Assembly: GCA_018292915.2 (NCBI GenBank)
Contig: JACVVK020000438.1
Coordinates: forward strand, 442,501-506,500
Length of the DNA: 64,000 nucleotides
Direction of reading: 5' to 3'
Origin: Batillaria attramentaria
Taxonomy: Eukaryota; Mollusca; Gastropoda; Batillariidae
The notes beneath the pieces were generated by a model. The model had not been told where the DNA came from. It ran no database searches and saw only the letters and a program-made list of their open reading frames with translations. Within the stretch, counting starts at the first letter, position 1. Each line of letters opens with the position of its first letter. A program made the translations under genes and the position numbers. This document shows, piece after piece, positions 47,855 through 59,808 of the stretch.

Positions 47855-47975
47855 GTGGAATTTCACGTCCTTTTCCACCAGCAAAGCGTGCTATCAGAGA
47901 CGGGGCAAGGTGGGGAAAACCAGCACCATGTGTAGATCCCAGTCGGGATTGGAACTCACGACCCACCACTGACAG
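47855..47975 (-). mobile_element. Diverged SINE-A copy
   Basis: TTTCACGTCCTTTTCCACCA, GAGACGGGGCAAGGTG, and GGGATTGGAACTCACGACCC match SINE-A in order. Confidence 0.75.
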
Positions 47976-48435
47976 TTCAAACCCCTTATCCCAACAAAAT
48001 GTGTTTACGCGCTGCAAAATATTGGGTTTGTTCTTTTTTTCTTGTCAAGGGTTGTTGTTGTTGTGGCTGTTGTTGTTGTTGTTGTTGTTTTTGCTCCTGT
48101 TTTGTATTTTTTTTTTTTTTGTTGTTTTTTTGGTTTTACATTGTTTTGTTTTAGAATGCAGATTATGTTTGTCGGAGTTGTCAACAAACGAGATAAGTCG
48201 ACCACAATATCTCACAGGGCAGGTATCCGGCCAGGAGCTGTCAGACACGATACTACGTGTGTTCTACACCACAAGACACTATCAGATTCACATCATACAG
48301 TATGTGTCCACTATAAAAACATCATTAAAATATACTGCATTCAATTTGTACTTCACGGCAAATCTTCTAAGACTTATGTTCACAGATCATTCTGAGCTGT
48401 TTTGCTGGTGTCTAAAATCGTACTGCTTGAACACC

Positions 48436-48570
48436 TTCACAGTGACAGCGCCTCACAGTGACGGCCCCTCACAGTGACGGCGCCTCACAGTGACGGCGCC
48501 TCACAGTGACGGCACCTCACAGTGACGGCCCCTCACAGTCACGGCCCCTCACAGTCACGGCACCTCACAG
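48436..48570 (+). repeat. 16-bp minisatellite, about 9 units
   Basis: Units of CCTCACAGTGACGGCG. Confidence 0.9.
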
Positions 48571-48932
48571 GATGGCGCTAAGGAATCAGACTGTTGTTGT
48601 TGTTGTGTGTTTGTTTGTTTGTTGTTTTTCTATATCGCTGATTTTTGTTGACAACAGAAATTCATGTGGAGACAAAAGGCCTAAGGCGTGTATACAGCCT
48701 CCACCTGTTGACATTGACAGTCTGTCAGTGTAGGCGAGGACAACAAGTTTCCTATATAACACATTGAGACACTAACAGCCAGTGTTGCTGACAACCGCTC
48801 AGTAGAAAAGCTACGGGCCGTGTGATCGCGCAGCCTACACACATCGTGGTATTGCATTTAGAGCTCTGCTAATCATGAAGATGGACCATTCCCAGGGTAC
48901 ACGCGCACTCACAACTACCACTATTGCGAAAC

Positions 48933-49935
48933 ATTAGTATTACTGTTAGTTATCTCCCATTAGTATTACTGTTAGTTATCTCCCATTAGTATTACTGTTA
49001 GTTATCTCCCATTAGTATTACTGTTAGTTATCTCCCATTAGTATTACTGTTAGTTATCTCCCATTAGTATTACTATTAGTTATCTCCCATTAGTATTACT
49101 GTTAGTTATCTCCCATTAGTATTACTGTTAGTTATCTCCCATTAGTATTACTGTTAGTTATCTCCCATTAGTATTACTGTTAGTTATCTCCCATTAGTAT
49201 TACTATTAGTTATCTCCCATTAGTATTACTATTAGTTATCTCCCATTAGTATTACTGTTAGTTATCTCCCATTAGTATTACTATTAGTTATCTCCCATTA
49301 GTATTACTGTTAGTTATTTTTATTTTATTTTTATTTTTTTTTTTTTTTAGTTTCTTTTTTTATTTTAGTTTTTAGTTATCTCCCATTAGTATTACTGTTA
49401 GTTATCTCCCATTAGTATTACTGTTAGTTATCTCCCATTAGTATTACTTTAGTTATCTCCCATTAGTATTACTGTTAGTTATCTCCCATTAGTATTACTG
49501 TTAGTTATCTCCCATTAGTATTACTATTAGTTATCTCCCATTAGTATTACTGTTAGTTATCTCCCATTAGTATTACTGTTAGTTATCTCCCATTAGTATT
49601 ACTATAGTTATCTCCCATTAGTATTACTATTAGTTATCTCCCATTAGTATTACTGTTAGTTATCTCCCATTAGTATTACTATTAGTTATCTCCCATTAGT
49701 ATTACTATTAGTTATCTCCCATTAGTATTACTATTAGTTATCTCCCATTAGTATTACTGTTAGTTATCTCCTATTAGTATTACTATTAGTTATCTCCCAT
49801 TAGTATTACTATTAGTTATCTCCCATTAGTATTACTATTAGTTATCTCCCATTAGTATTACTATTAGTTATCTCCCATTAGTATTACTGTTAGTTATCTC
49901 CCATTAGTATTACTATTAGTTATCTCCCATTAGTT
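48933..49935 (+). repeat. 26-bp minisatellite, about 38 units, with a T-rich break
   Basis: Units of TTAGTTATCTCCCATTAGTA plus TTACTG, with ACTG/ACTA variants. A T-rich segment at 49318-49377 splits it. Confidence 0.97.
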
Positions 49936-50204
49936 AACTTCTGTCAAGTCTGGTCACTCTGGAATAGCCGCGCTTAACACGCTCTCTGTCTGTTTGAGTG
50001 CAACATCTTCACGTTTCACGTGCTGTCTGCGAGTGTTTGAGTGCAACATCTTCATGCCCGATATTCAACACATGGTTCTCACCCCGGGTCCCCATGGTTC
50101 TCTCCCCTCGCACGCTCCAATCAATTAATTGTGTCCTCCCAAAGAGCTATCGTGAAAGCGTCTTTCCCAAGGGGGACAACCTGAAGTGCTCGTCACGCCG
50201 CGCG

Positions 50205-50290
50205 GCGCATGCGTGATGAAAGACAAGTCGCGTCTCGAGGGAATCGAACCTCGGCCCTACAGGGCGGGGTGTGCTGACACCGAGCAGACG
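50205..50290 (-). other. tRNA-like fragment
   Basis: The minus strand holds a perfect B box, GGTTCGATTCC, in a CGAGG/CCTCG stem, and an A-box-like GCTCGGTGTCAGC about 30 bp before. Too short and too poorly paired in the acceptor stem for a functional tRNA. Probably a tRNA pseudogene or SINE head. Confidence 0.35.
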
Positions 50291-50299
50291 ACAAATCCA

Positions 50300-51640
50300 T
50301 TCCAGTGATTTCAAGCGGCGTGTGAAGGTGCAGGCAGCAGGCAGCAGGCAGCGGGCAGCAGGCACAAGGTAGGAAGTGTTAAGAACCAGCAACCAGTAAT
50401 TCACATGTTGCGGACGTGTTCTGCTTCAGACCAGTGAGCGCCGTTACATTTTCCGACTGATGGGCACACTTATCGATCTCGTGCAGCAAACGAGAGGACG
50501 CGAGAGGGGGGGTGAGAGGGGGGTGAGAGTGAGGACGTCCCTATAACCCTAAGCGAAGGAAAGATTTGTTTTAAAAAGAGACGTAGCGTGAAGGAGCGAC
50601 AGCGCCATTTGCAATCACAGTTCCCGACACCCATCAGCGCCACATCGACAGCGCCCCCCTGGGGAGGTAACTCTTCCCTCTCCCCGCCACATCGAGATGT
50701 GTCCCCACAGTGTTGTAAAGTAGGGTCGGACCCACACACAAAACTGTCCCTCGAGTTAATAGCGGGTTTGAAACACATCCCTTTTTTGCTGGATCGGCTT
50801 GTTTTTTATTTTACATGTTATGCATTTCTGTCGTTGTTTACGGACTGACTGGGGTAGGACTGTGTCTAGCATGCAAAGTGGACCTCAGAACAGAGAACTT
50901 AACAAGAAAACAAAACAGAACTACACGCTATTCTGAAGACGCGAATTGTGTCCCTGACACTGAATAAGAGCGTCAGACTGTCGGTTGTTTTGTCGTTAGT
51001 TGGATTCTTGGTCGAGACTCAGATGATCCTGCTCGATAGGAACCTTACGTGGTGATCAGTGACGGTCAACCCTGCAGCAGCCAAAGACGTCACACTACAC
51101 CCTGCACTACACGCTGCCAACAACCGTCCGGCGGTGTGTCACGTGACTGTGGCGTGTGTCTGGCGGTCAGCTTCAGCGGACCGGAAGTAGATAATGGGAG
51201 ACGCTCCCGACGCGCCGGTCTAACTTCACCCAGACAACATCAACCTCCACCACACCGGAAACCGTTTAGGGGAACGATAAGGGAGACAATTACATTGACC
51301 CACAAGGGAGGCTACTTGCCAGCCCAGTGTGGCTCTACCAAGGTCAATGTCATGGAGAGGCCAAGGTCCTATCCCTGACCATCCACTGAAGACTTGATAT
51401 CACACCACCTGGACGGTCGTTATCGGTCAGCTGGTATCATGTTTTGATCATCGGTTGTCTTTACGAGTAAGTCAAAAGCTACAGCGAACAAGCAGCAAGG
51501 TACAAGCGAGGGCAAAACGATGTGCAAGCTGATTAGACAATAATGCTATGTCATCTTGTCTGATCTGTACAATCACTTAGTGCAGATTTGTTGCATCTAC
51601 ACTCTTACTCCCTGGCTGCACGTCTAACTCTGTGTAGAAC
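50300..51640. other. Gene-free stretch
   Basis: A short (GCAGGCA)n repeat at 50328-50365. The 109-residue frame at 51049-51378 has no supporting features. Confidence 0.45.
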
Positions 51641-51647
51641 AAATCAA

Positions 51648-51764
51648 TGGTCGCCGCGTGAGTTCAAATCCCGGTTGAGAGCCAAAAAAATTGCGATGGC
51701 TTTTTCCTCGTTGCCCCGTCTTTGATATCACCCTCACGTGGTGGAAAAGGACGTTAAACCCGAA
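51648..51764 (+). mobile_element. SINE-A copy, sense orientation, partly deleted
   Basis: GAGTTCAAATCCCGGTTGAG, GCCCCGTCTTTGATATCACC, then CGTGGTGGAAAAGGACGTTA. Confidence 0.75.
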
Positions 51765-51875
51765 ACCAATCAAGCAGTCAGCTACTGGATGTAGATAAGG
51801 AATGCACGTGGTCACTGACGGTAATGGTACTCACACTCACTGTTGCCATGCTCAGCAAGTCAAGAAATGATTGGT

Positions 51876-52080
51876 AGGCGGGGTGGGCGGGGTGTGTGTG
51901 GTGGGGGGGGGGGGGCGGGTGTTTGCGAGTTTTTACGTCATTTTCCACCACGTAAAGGTGATATCATATACGGGGCAACGAGAAAAAGGCCAGCAGAAAT
52001 ATTTGGCCCCAGCGGGGATTCGAACTCACGACCCGAGCACTGCAAATCCAACGCTCTACCATTCGGCCACCCCGGCTCCC
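51876..52080 (-). mobile_element. SINE-A, full-length copy with target duplication
   Basis: Complete head to tail. CAAGAAATGAT flanks both sides (51861-51871, 52081-52091). The tail carries a G-rich run. Confidence 0.9.
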
Positions 52081-52091
52081 CAAGAAATGAT

Positions 52092-53050
52092 GGGTCAACA
52101 TGACCTGAACCCCACAGCTTGGCTGGCTGTCAGTTACAAACCACAGCCCGTGACAAAGGGGTATCATTTTCTGAGAAAATCACATAATTGTGTATGATAT
52201 GATATACTGGCACCAGCAACTTGCAACAACACATACCAGATGGCTGCTGATGATAGAGTTTACACCTAGAGGTGCAACATCATCACGTTTGCCACACTCC
52301 GCCAGGAACTCAATCATAATGTACGGTGCACAGTGGATGAAACGAGTGACGTGACGTCACGTCACGTCACGTGAGACGTGACAACTGATATCATACATCT
52401 TCTGCATCTCCTTCTACTCAATCTCCACAGTCCTCCCCTCCAATCAGAATCTGTTGTTACGATTCTAAATTCAGAGCAGTGTTAAGGACTGCTGCATGTG
52501 ACAGTCGGTTTGTTGCTGGGTTTTGCTGTTTTCGTTTTTACCAACACGTGACTGTCTGCATGTGCTGCTGTGGGACAAGGGACCTCGTCGCCATCATGCA
52601 CAACATCCTGTCCTCGGACAGGCAAGATGGTGGAGGATGAAAATAGAAAAAAAGAAACCGAAGCATGGGTGGGGTTCACGGTGGTTGGGGTGGTTGGGGG
52701 GAGGGGGTAGGGATGGCGAGAGAGATTGGAGGACGAAAGACGAGGGGGGGTAAAGGGGGGGGGCACGATCACGAGCAGAAAGAACGATAACCTGTCCATA
52801 GCAAATCCGGCAACTAACAATCAGTCCGCCTGTAATTATCTCCCTTACTTCAATACCCATTCTGCCTCAGCAACCCGAGAGTTCGCTTGAAGAGTTACAG
52901 TTCCTGCATGTCGCGTGCTGATTGGTGGACACCGGAACCGGAAACCCCGTGAAGTTTTGCTCGAGGGGAATTCTGGGTTCTCAACTGCCTGAAAACTACC
53001 CCCCGTGTATACAGTGCTGGGAAAGCCAAAACCTGTGTGTTGGCGCCAAG
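52092..53050. other. Gene-free stretch
   Basis: A cluster of TGACGTCACGTCACGTCACG at 52352, G-rich tracts at 52660-52770. No exon recognised. Confidence 0.45.
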
Positions 53051-53059
53051 TAATTGAAA

Positions 53060-54324
53060 ATGGCCAGCGTCAAGTGGAAAATGTGGGTGGTTATTGTTTG
53101 CTTGGTCCTACAATGGGCGCCCGGTTATGTTGACTGTCAGACAGATTAGGTTTGCTGTGCAAGTTTCAATCTGTTGAGTTTCACAAGTCCCGCTGATTTA
53201 AAAACACGGGGAAGGGGCTTTTGCTTGGCAGAAAAAAGAACAGAGCGAAACCTAAGGAAAGGAAAAAAATAAAACCCGGAGGCAAACTTAATCACACGTC
53301 GTTTCCGTTGTGAGCTGTGGTTAGAGCGTTTGGAAACTTCCAGCAGCCTTACGGTGAAGATGGAGCACAAATGAAAAAAGAAAAAAATGCCGGCATGTTT
53401 GTCTGGTTTTGAGGGGTTGGGGGGGGGGGGTAGGGGGCAGGGGGGAGTTAAAATAATAAAAAGAGCTGTGTTTGTTGGCGGGCTTGTAAGATCAGGAAAA
53501 GAGAAACACAAGCATGGCTCGGCAAAGATTACTACACTTTGGACTTTGGAGTGTTTGAAACGTCATCTGAACTTACAACGGTTCATGTCTTCACATTTCC
53601 CGGCGGTACACAGTACACAGTACACAGTACACAGTACACGGCTTCCATGAACTTTGCTGCACACTCCCTCTGGGTGGAAACAAGTGCAGGGTTTTTTTGT
53701 TTTTTTTTTTTAAGACAGTGCTTCCTTATCGTTTTCTTGGTTGGTTTCCTTTTGGGAGACTTTTCCTATGTTTGTTTGTTTTCTGTTCTTGTTTTGTTGT
53801 TTTTGTTTTGGGGTTTGTTTGTTTTGTTTTCGTTTTTTTTTTCTTTGTTTTTCTTTTTTTTTGTTTGTTGTTGTTGTTGTTGGTTTTTGTTTTTTGTTGT
53901 TTTTTTTTTTTTGTTTTGTTTTTTTTTGGGGGGGGGAATGTTGTTGTTGATGTTGGTTTCATTTCCTTGTGTGTTTGTGTTTTCTTTAGTTGTCCAGGCA
54001 ATGAGTGGGCGTTTACTTTCATCAGTATTGTCCTGTGTCTTTGTGTCCGTCAGTCTGTCATGTACCGGCGTGTCGGTCTTTTCGTGTGTTTGTCAGTCTG
54101 TCTGTCGATGTAAATGCAGGTCTATCTGCTTGCGTGCCTGTGTGTCAGCCTGTCTGTCCTCGTGTCTGTGTGTCAGCCTGTCTGTCCTCGTGTCTGCAGA
54201 CAATTCGGTTTGTCCGTCCCATTACAATTCCTATTTTGAACAGAGAACGGAGTACGAGAGGGTGGCGCGTGTGGAGATGGGTTGTCACAGTGTCTGCACC
54301 AAACACATTATGAAGCTACAGTAG
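53060..54324 (+). CDS. Candidate small secreted gene: signal exon plus Cys-containing last exon
   Basis: ATG at 53060 opens MASVKWKMWVVIVCLVLQWA, a good signal peptide, followed by P-G-Y-V-D-C and a stop if unspliced. A weak donor (GTTATG, 53123) in phase 1 could join the acceptor CTGCAG before 54200, where a phase 1 frame encodes N-S-V-C-P, Y-F-E-Q, G-C-H-S-V-C and stops at TAG 54322-54324. The product would be about 60 residues. The second exon looks loosely like an A exon of the G1-G3 family, but no B exon follows. The intervening region is T/G-rich. Both ends are speculative. Confidence 0.3.
53697..53940 (+). repeat. T-rich (TTTG/TTG)n low-complexity tract
   Basis: Produces long Phe/Val/Leu frames with no coding value. 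Confidence 0.9.
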
Positions 54325-54365
54325 CAATACATGTAGAACCTCGCTGAACAACAAAAGCTCCCGAG

Positions 54366-55530
54366 TTGCAGAGAATGTCAGAACTGTGTATGGTGTGTGA
54401 GAGGGACGTGACTACTGAAATGTCATGTACAGACGGGTATGTAGCGCCGTCCTCTCGCTGTATTCCGGTACGACATACGACCTCCGTGGAATGCACAATC
54501 AGTGCCTCAATTATCACAGGTCATCGCCCCCTCGTCCTAATTTGGTCTGAGTGTTTTAACGTCCACACGCAATCAATCATTAAGCCGCAAAATGAAGGAT
54601 ACCTAACATTTTAAGTGTTGTCCTGCCATTTGATTGGCTGGGGCATTCAATCCGCTTTCAACTTTCAGTTTCAACTTGAAATCCAAGAGTCAGATCAGAC
54701 TGCGTGGCTGTGTGTGAAAGTTAACACGTGGACACGTGACACTGGCCTATGCTGGCCACACTGTCTGCTTCTCACAGGTCCACGAGACTTCCACCTCAAA
54801 GTTCACGTCTTCATGCTGCTCTTCAACCCGGTCACCGAGATCACCAAGGTCACCAAGGTCACCTCGCCAGTATCCTCAAAAGCTTGAGGCACCTGCCAGT
54901 CCAAAAATTACCGCCCCTAGCGCCAGGTTGTGGGCCCTGACTGTCAGCCTCGGTATCGCCCGACTTCCGCCCAAAGCGCCCGAGCACAGAGTGCTAATCG
55001 ATCTGACTTAATGACAAGGGAGGGAATTGTGTCTGACCAACGCCGACGTGTAAATAAGGACAACACGTTCGTGCCAATAGACAGAGTGTGTGTCGTGCCA
55101 ATAGAGAGAATGTGTGTTTCACCGGGACGAGTTCAGGTCAGCAGACCGCGTGTTGAAGCACGTAGGTTTAATGGGAAGCATTAGGGAGCTGAATCATTCA
55201 CAGTCTCTAGTTCACTAGGACGTGGACACAACACAACAGAACACATAACATACACAACTTAAAAAAATATTGCTCGCTCACCTTCGTCAGAGTCAAACGG
55301 CAGTTCCGCCGCAACCAGCACCTATTTGCCTTGCATATCCTGACCGTCCCGTCCAATAAGTTCTCGTGAAATCTCGAGCATGACGTGTCTGTCGTGTCTT
55401 ATCAGACGAGTATTGTCAGACCAGATGGTCATGTTGTAATCACACACACAGATACAACTCTCCATCTCGTCTGGCTAGTTTGGCACTAAGCCATTTGACA
55501 GTCATTCCTGGGTTTACAGTACCCCCCCCC
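54366..55530. other. Gene-free or weakly coding stretch
   Basis: A frame at 54366-54500 with E-L-C-M-V-C, M-S-C and S-R-C follows an AG (GAGTTGCAG) but lacks a partner exon. A four-fold AGGTCACC-like repeat lies at 54835-54870. Nothing else recognised. Confidence 0.35.
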
Positions 55531-55535
55531 CCCCC

Positions 55536-55539
<4 letters not shown>

Positions 55540-55576
<37 letters not shown>

Positions 55577-55605
55577 GCACGCACGCACGCACGCACACAC
55601 ACACC
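55540..55605. repeat. (CA)n(CGCA)n microsatellite
   Basis: Preceded by a C run. Confidence 0.95.
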
Positions 55606-56106
55606 GTGCCCTCCTGTGTTCAGAAAAGACTAAGCAGGAAACTAGCTGACCAGAAGTAATGAAATGGTCGTTCACTTATGCAATATTCACTATGCAGTCT
55701 GCAGTGCAACAGAGAATCACAGGACCACCAAAACACACAAAGACAACAACAACAACAACGACAACCAAACTTTCAAAGATACGCAAGAAAAATGACTCAA
55801 TCCATCCAAGCCGATTTTGTCTTTCAATACCGACACCCTCAGCCCCAAGTCCCCTCGAAATGAAACGCCATTTACGTCAGAGGGACCAAAAATCACGCGG
55901 CCATTAAATGAAGGATAAGGGACTCCAGCCCAGCGGACGTAAGGGAGCTAATTCCCGTAAATCCGGCATCCTATACTGGCAGCAAGACGGATGTGGGTAT
56001 TAGTGATTATCGCCCCTCGTTGGAAGGGGAGTTCAATCTGTCACACCGTGTTCGGTCCAAGCGCGAAATCGGACACAAAATCTATAAACCTGTCGGTTGC
56101 CGACCA

Positions 56107-56189
56107 TCTCTCTCTCTCTCTCCCCCCCCCTCTCTCTCTCCCCCCCCTCTCTCTCTCTCCCCCCCCCCCCTCTCTCTCTCTCGTGTGTG

Positions 56190-56255
<66 letters not shown>
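56107..56255. repeat. (CT)n with C runs, then (CA)n
   Basis: CT blocks alternate with C7-C13 runs before about 65 bp of CA. Confidence 0.95.
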
Positions 56256-56257
<2 letters not shown>

Positions 56258-56734
56258 TGACAAACGAGAGCTCCATGTAAAGGGAAAGAACCCCGCGTTA
56301 CCCGCATGAGAAGACGAGCAGCACAGCATGCAAAAGGTCAGACAGAATTACATGTGACGTATGTTCCACTGTCCACAAGGGAGCTAATAATCACGTTTTT
56401 TACACTGACAATTGTCCCCTCTTGGCTATCGACGCGAGCGAGCGCCAGTTTTCGCTATTTTATGTTTGCACTAGGGGCGATAAAAAACCTTTCACGGGAA
56501 ATAATCCGCGTCAGGGTCGGTAGCTGAAAGAGCCTGAAGCGAGGAAGGCAGGAGGGAGGCTGGTATTAAGGTACTAGGTATCAGGCCGTGAAAAGACGTG
56601 AGACAAGATGTCACGCTAGAAACCTGATCTCTGGCATCTGGAGAAAGTTGAACCAAATTAAAACGCCAGAGGACACACGAGCTTCGGCGAGAAGCAAAAT
56701 GACACTTATCACCTCCTCACATGTAGAGAGGCGG

Positions 56735-57415
56735 GTTGTTTTTTCATCTTGTGTCTTCACATATAGAGCGACAGGTTGTTTTGTCATCTTGTGTCTTCAC
56801 ATATAGAGAGAGACAGTTTGTTTTTGTCCACTTGTGTCTTCACATAATTATATAGAGAGAGGCAGTTTGTTTTTGTCAATTTGTGTCTTCACATATATAT
56901 ATAGAGAGAGAGTTTGTTTTTGTCAATTTGTGTCTTCACATATATAGAGAGAGAGAGTTTGTTTTTGTCAATTTGTGTCTTCACATATATAGAGAGAGAG
57001 AGTTTGTTTTTGTCAATTTGTGTCTTCACATATATAGAGAGAGAGAGTTTGTTTTTGTCAATTTGTGTCTTCACATATATAGAGAGAGAGAGTTTGTTTT
57101 TGTCAATTTGTGTCTTCACATATATAGAGAGAGAGTTTGTTTTTGTCAATTTGTGTCTTCACATATATAGAGAGAGAGAGTTTGTTTTTGTCAATTTGTG
57201 TCTTCACATATATAGAGAGAGAGAGTTTGTTTTTGTCAATTTGTGTCTTCACATATATATAGAGAGAGAGTTTGTTTTTGTCAATTTGTGTCTTCACATA
57301 TATAGAGTGAGAGAGTTTGTTTTTGTCAATTTGTGTCTTCACATATATAGAGAGAGAGAGTTTGTTTTTGTCAATTTGTGTCTTCACATATATAGAGAGA
57401 GGGGTTGTTTTGTCA
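56735..57415 (+). repeat. 45-bp minisatellite, about 15 units
   Basis: Units of TTTGTTTTTGTCAATTTGTG plus TCTTCACATATATAGAGAGAGAGAG. The first and last units are diverged. Two more diverged units lie at 57616-57690, beyond a T-rich block. Confidence 0.95.
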
Positions 57416-57424
57416 ACTTCTCCT

Positions 57425-57610
57425 CACTTATATAGACAGACGGTTTTGTTTTTGTTTGGGGTTTTTGTGTTTTTGTTTGTTTTGTTTTGTGTTTTTGTTT
57501 GTTTTGTTTTGTGTTTTTGTTTTGTTTGTTTTTTGTTGTTGTTGTTGTTTTGTTTTTTGTTGTTGGTTTTGTTTTGTTTGTTGGGTTTTTTTTTTTTTTT
57601 TTTTTTGGGG
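57425..57610 (+). repeat. (TTTTG)n/poly-T tract splitting the 45-bp array
   Basis: T/G-rich, ends T22 G8. Similar in composition to 53697-53940. Confidence 0.9.
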
Positions 57611-58030
57611 GGGGTCATCTTGTGTCTTTACATACACAGAGAGACGGGTTGTTTTTATCAACTTGTGTCCTCACGTATATAGAGACGTTGTGTAAAATGA
57701 GAAAGGTATCGAGAACCTGACCAATTTGCGTCGAACTACAGCTGGATACAGGTTTGGGGTGTTGTTACTCTTTTCGTTTTGTTTGGGTTGGAGTGTTGGG
57801 GTTTTTTGTTTGTTTGTTTTGTTTGTTTTTGTTGTGGTTGTTGTTACACTTTTACCCGTACGTAATAATGGTGTGTGTGATATTCCAACAACTCAACCAC
57901 CACTGGTGTCATGTGTGGATACTGTTTGAACGAGTGTTCTTTCCAGCCAGCCAGGATGCTGCGTGGTGACGTCACAACGTCATAATGACCAATAATCACG
58001 TGAGTCGATTCTGCCTCATCCATCATACCA

Positions 58031-58282
58031 GACGGGCTATCGGGGCTGTCACGCTACTCGGTTACAATGAAGGATTTCCCTTGTCGTCCGTCGCCAGGCA
58101 CTGAACTGCGTACATTCGCCAACTGCTCATTGAAACAAAGTGAACTTTTCCTGTGTCGTCAGCCCGACACTTTCTCTCACACGTACAAGTGTTGTCAGTT
58201 CTGCTTGCTGCACACGATGAGAGAGTTGTCATGGAACAAGGACAGCTGCACGGTGTGTGCTCCCCGGCAAGTAGCTGTGTAA
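58031..58282 (+). CDS. Candidate terminal exon encoding an eight-Cys domain
   Basis: Acceptor ATCATACCAG, phase 1, opens a frame of 83 codons to TAA at 58280-58282. Cys are in D-F-P-C, A-N-C, F-L-C, Y-K-C-C-Q-F-C and S-C-T-V-C. The Cys count and phase fit an extracellular protein exon like those of G1-G5. No signal exon or neighbour exon could be linked, and the reverse strand is also open. It could instead be a short intronless frame starting at ATG 58067. Unrecognised domain. Confidence 0.35.
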   Translation, partial: DGLSGLSRYSVTMKDFPCRPSPGTELRTFANCSLKQSELFLCRQPDTFSHTYKCCQFCLLHTMRELSWNKDSCTVCAPRQVAV

Positions 58283-58299
58283 AAACAGGATCTCTATCT

Positions 58300-59096
58300 A
58301 TCCAACCGATCGTGAGTGGAATACGGTATTTTGTTTCGTAAGGTGAAGTGGGGAGACTGGAGACAAGGGTAAAAAAGGAGTTTTCAGCAGATCTGATCAC
58401 TATGACAACGTAAACACAAACATCGACCAGTCAGCAGTCCGGCAATCAAGTAAATCAAAACTAGAAGAGAGAGAGGCCTAAGGACGTTGAGTTTCCGCTG
58501 ACAATAATAAAGGACTTTGTCTCAGCCTGTACTGCCATTCACCTCCCTAACAGTTCTCCCAGCTCCTCGCAAATCGTCTACACCTCCACCACCCCCAACG
58601 CCCCCCCCCCCCCCCCCCCCCCAGCACCAAGGTGAAAGGCGGGGAGGGGGGGATGCTAGTATTCGTTACCGATCCGCTGCAGCAGTTGCACTGTGTGCAG
58701 CACGGTTGACCTACTTCAGGGCGCATATCTACACGTGCGTTGCGAGCAGCTGACGGTTGTCGTTATGTGGGTGATGTCGGGGGAGGATGCAGCTTCTGCT
58801 AAACATCAGCAATTTTTTTTTCTTAAAAGAAAATCGGCAGCAGCATGCCGGTGATACGCCGGTCATGTTCCCACAAGTCTATGTTCCTCCAGGTCTATAT
58901 TCCTATTCCCATTCCTATATTCCTGTGCAATAAAGGTTATTGATTGATTGATAGAAACCCTAACCCTAACCTAAACCACTACCCAACCGTAATCATTTAA
59001 TGACACATAGAAGGAACAGAGCCAGCCGGGAATATAGACCTGGGGGGGGGGGGGGGGAATAATAAAGGGCTGACCCCGTAATGTGCAGGCTGAGTA
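58300..59096. other. Gene-free stretch
   Basis: C and G runs. AATAAAGG followed by (ATTG)n at 58929-58952 looks like a retroelement 3' tail. Confidence 0.4.
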
Positions 59097-59110
59097 GGAA
59101 TGAATGGGAG

Positions 59111-59709
59111 GGGTGGGGTGGGTGTTGGGGGGTTTAACGTCCTTTTCCACCACATACAGGTGATACAGCCTTATCAAAAAGTTAAGGACCACTTGCAAAT
59201 ATCATTCGACTTTTGTCGTGGTGGCATGCTGGTGTAGTGCTGAACATCGCTGAAACGACGGCTTATGTAGGCAAACAAATGAGCACAGTTCATAACCAGG
59301 GATGCATTCTTTGACCTGCATCTCATTTTTGCCGTGCAGAAAGCCCCAGGTATCGCTCACTGAACACTGAAACTCGGTCTAGTTTTGCCGAAATTGCAGA
59401 TTTTCAAACGCCCCAAGCATGCTGTGTGACGCGCACGTGCCATCCACACAGTGGTCGCCATGTTCACTACTTACCCCTTAACCTTGCTACCGAATTTTAC
59501 GGGGAAAATCTTATCCGTTTATTTTTTTCTGATTTATTGAAACTGTCACCCATTATGTTGACTGGTCCTTAACTTTTAGTGAAGACTGTATCAAAGACGG
59601 GGCAACGATGAAAACGCCAGCACAAATATTTGGCCCCAGCCGGGATGCGAACTCACGACCCGAGCATTAGAAGTCCAACGCTCTACCAATCGGCCACCCC
59701 GGCTCCCTG
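59111..59709 (-). mobile_element. SINE-A interrupted by a nested MITE
   Basis: SINE-A tail at 59111-59165 and body/head at 59589-59709. GGAATGAATGGGAG flanks both ends (59097-59110, 59710-59723). Removing 59166-59588 and one TA restores the SINE-A GGTGATATCAAAGACGGGGC order. Confidence 0.92.
59166..59588. mobile_element. MITE of Tc1/mariner type, 423 bp, with TA duplication
   Basis: Starts CAGCCTTATCAAAAAG, and its other end in reverse complement is CAGTCTTCACTAAAAG. Both continue TTAAGGACCA, making 26-bp inverted ends with four mismatches. Flanked by TA on each side. No transposase frame, so non-autonomous. Confidence 0.9.
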
Positions 59710-59749
59710 GGAATGAATGGGAGATACACGTTATCCGTCATTTTAAGCA

Positions 59750-59752
<3 letters not shown>

Positions 59753-59806
<54 letters not shown>
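59753..59806. repeat. (CT)n microsatellite
   Basis: Pure tract. Confidence 0.95.

Positions 59807-59808
<2 letters not shown>

Noticed and set aside
53539..54324. 261-residue frame rich in Phe, Leu and Val
   Set aside because: Mostly T/G low-complexity sequence. Only its last 40 residues look like a possible exon, reported separately.
58961..58980. CCCTAACCCTAACC, telomere-like
   Set aside because: Only two to three units, next to an (ATTG)n retroelement tail. Too short for an interstitial telomere.
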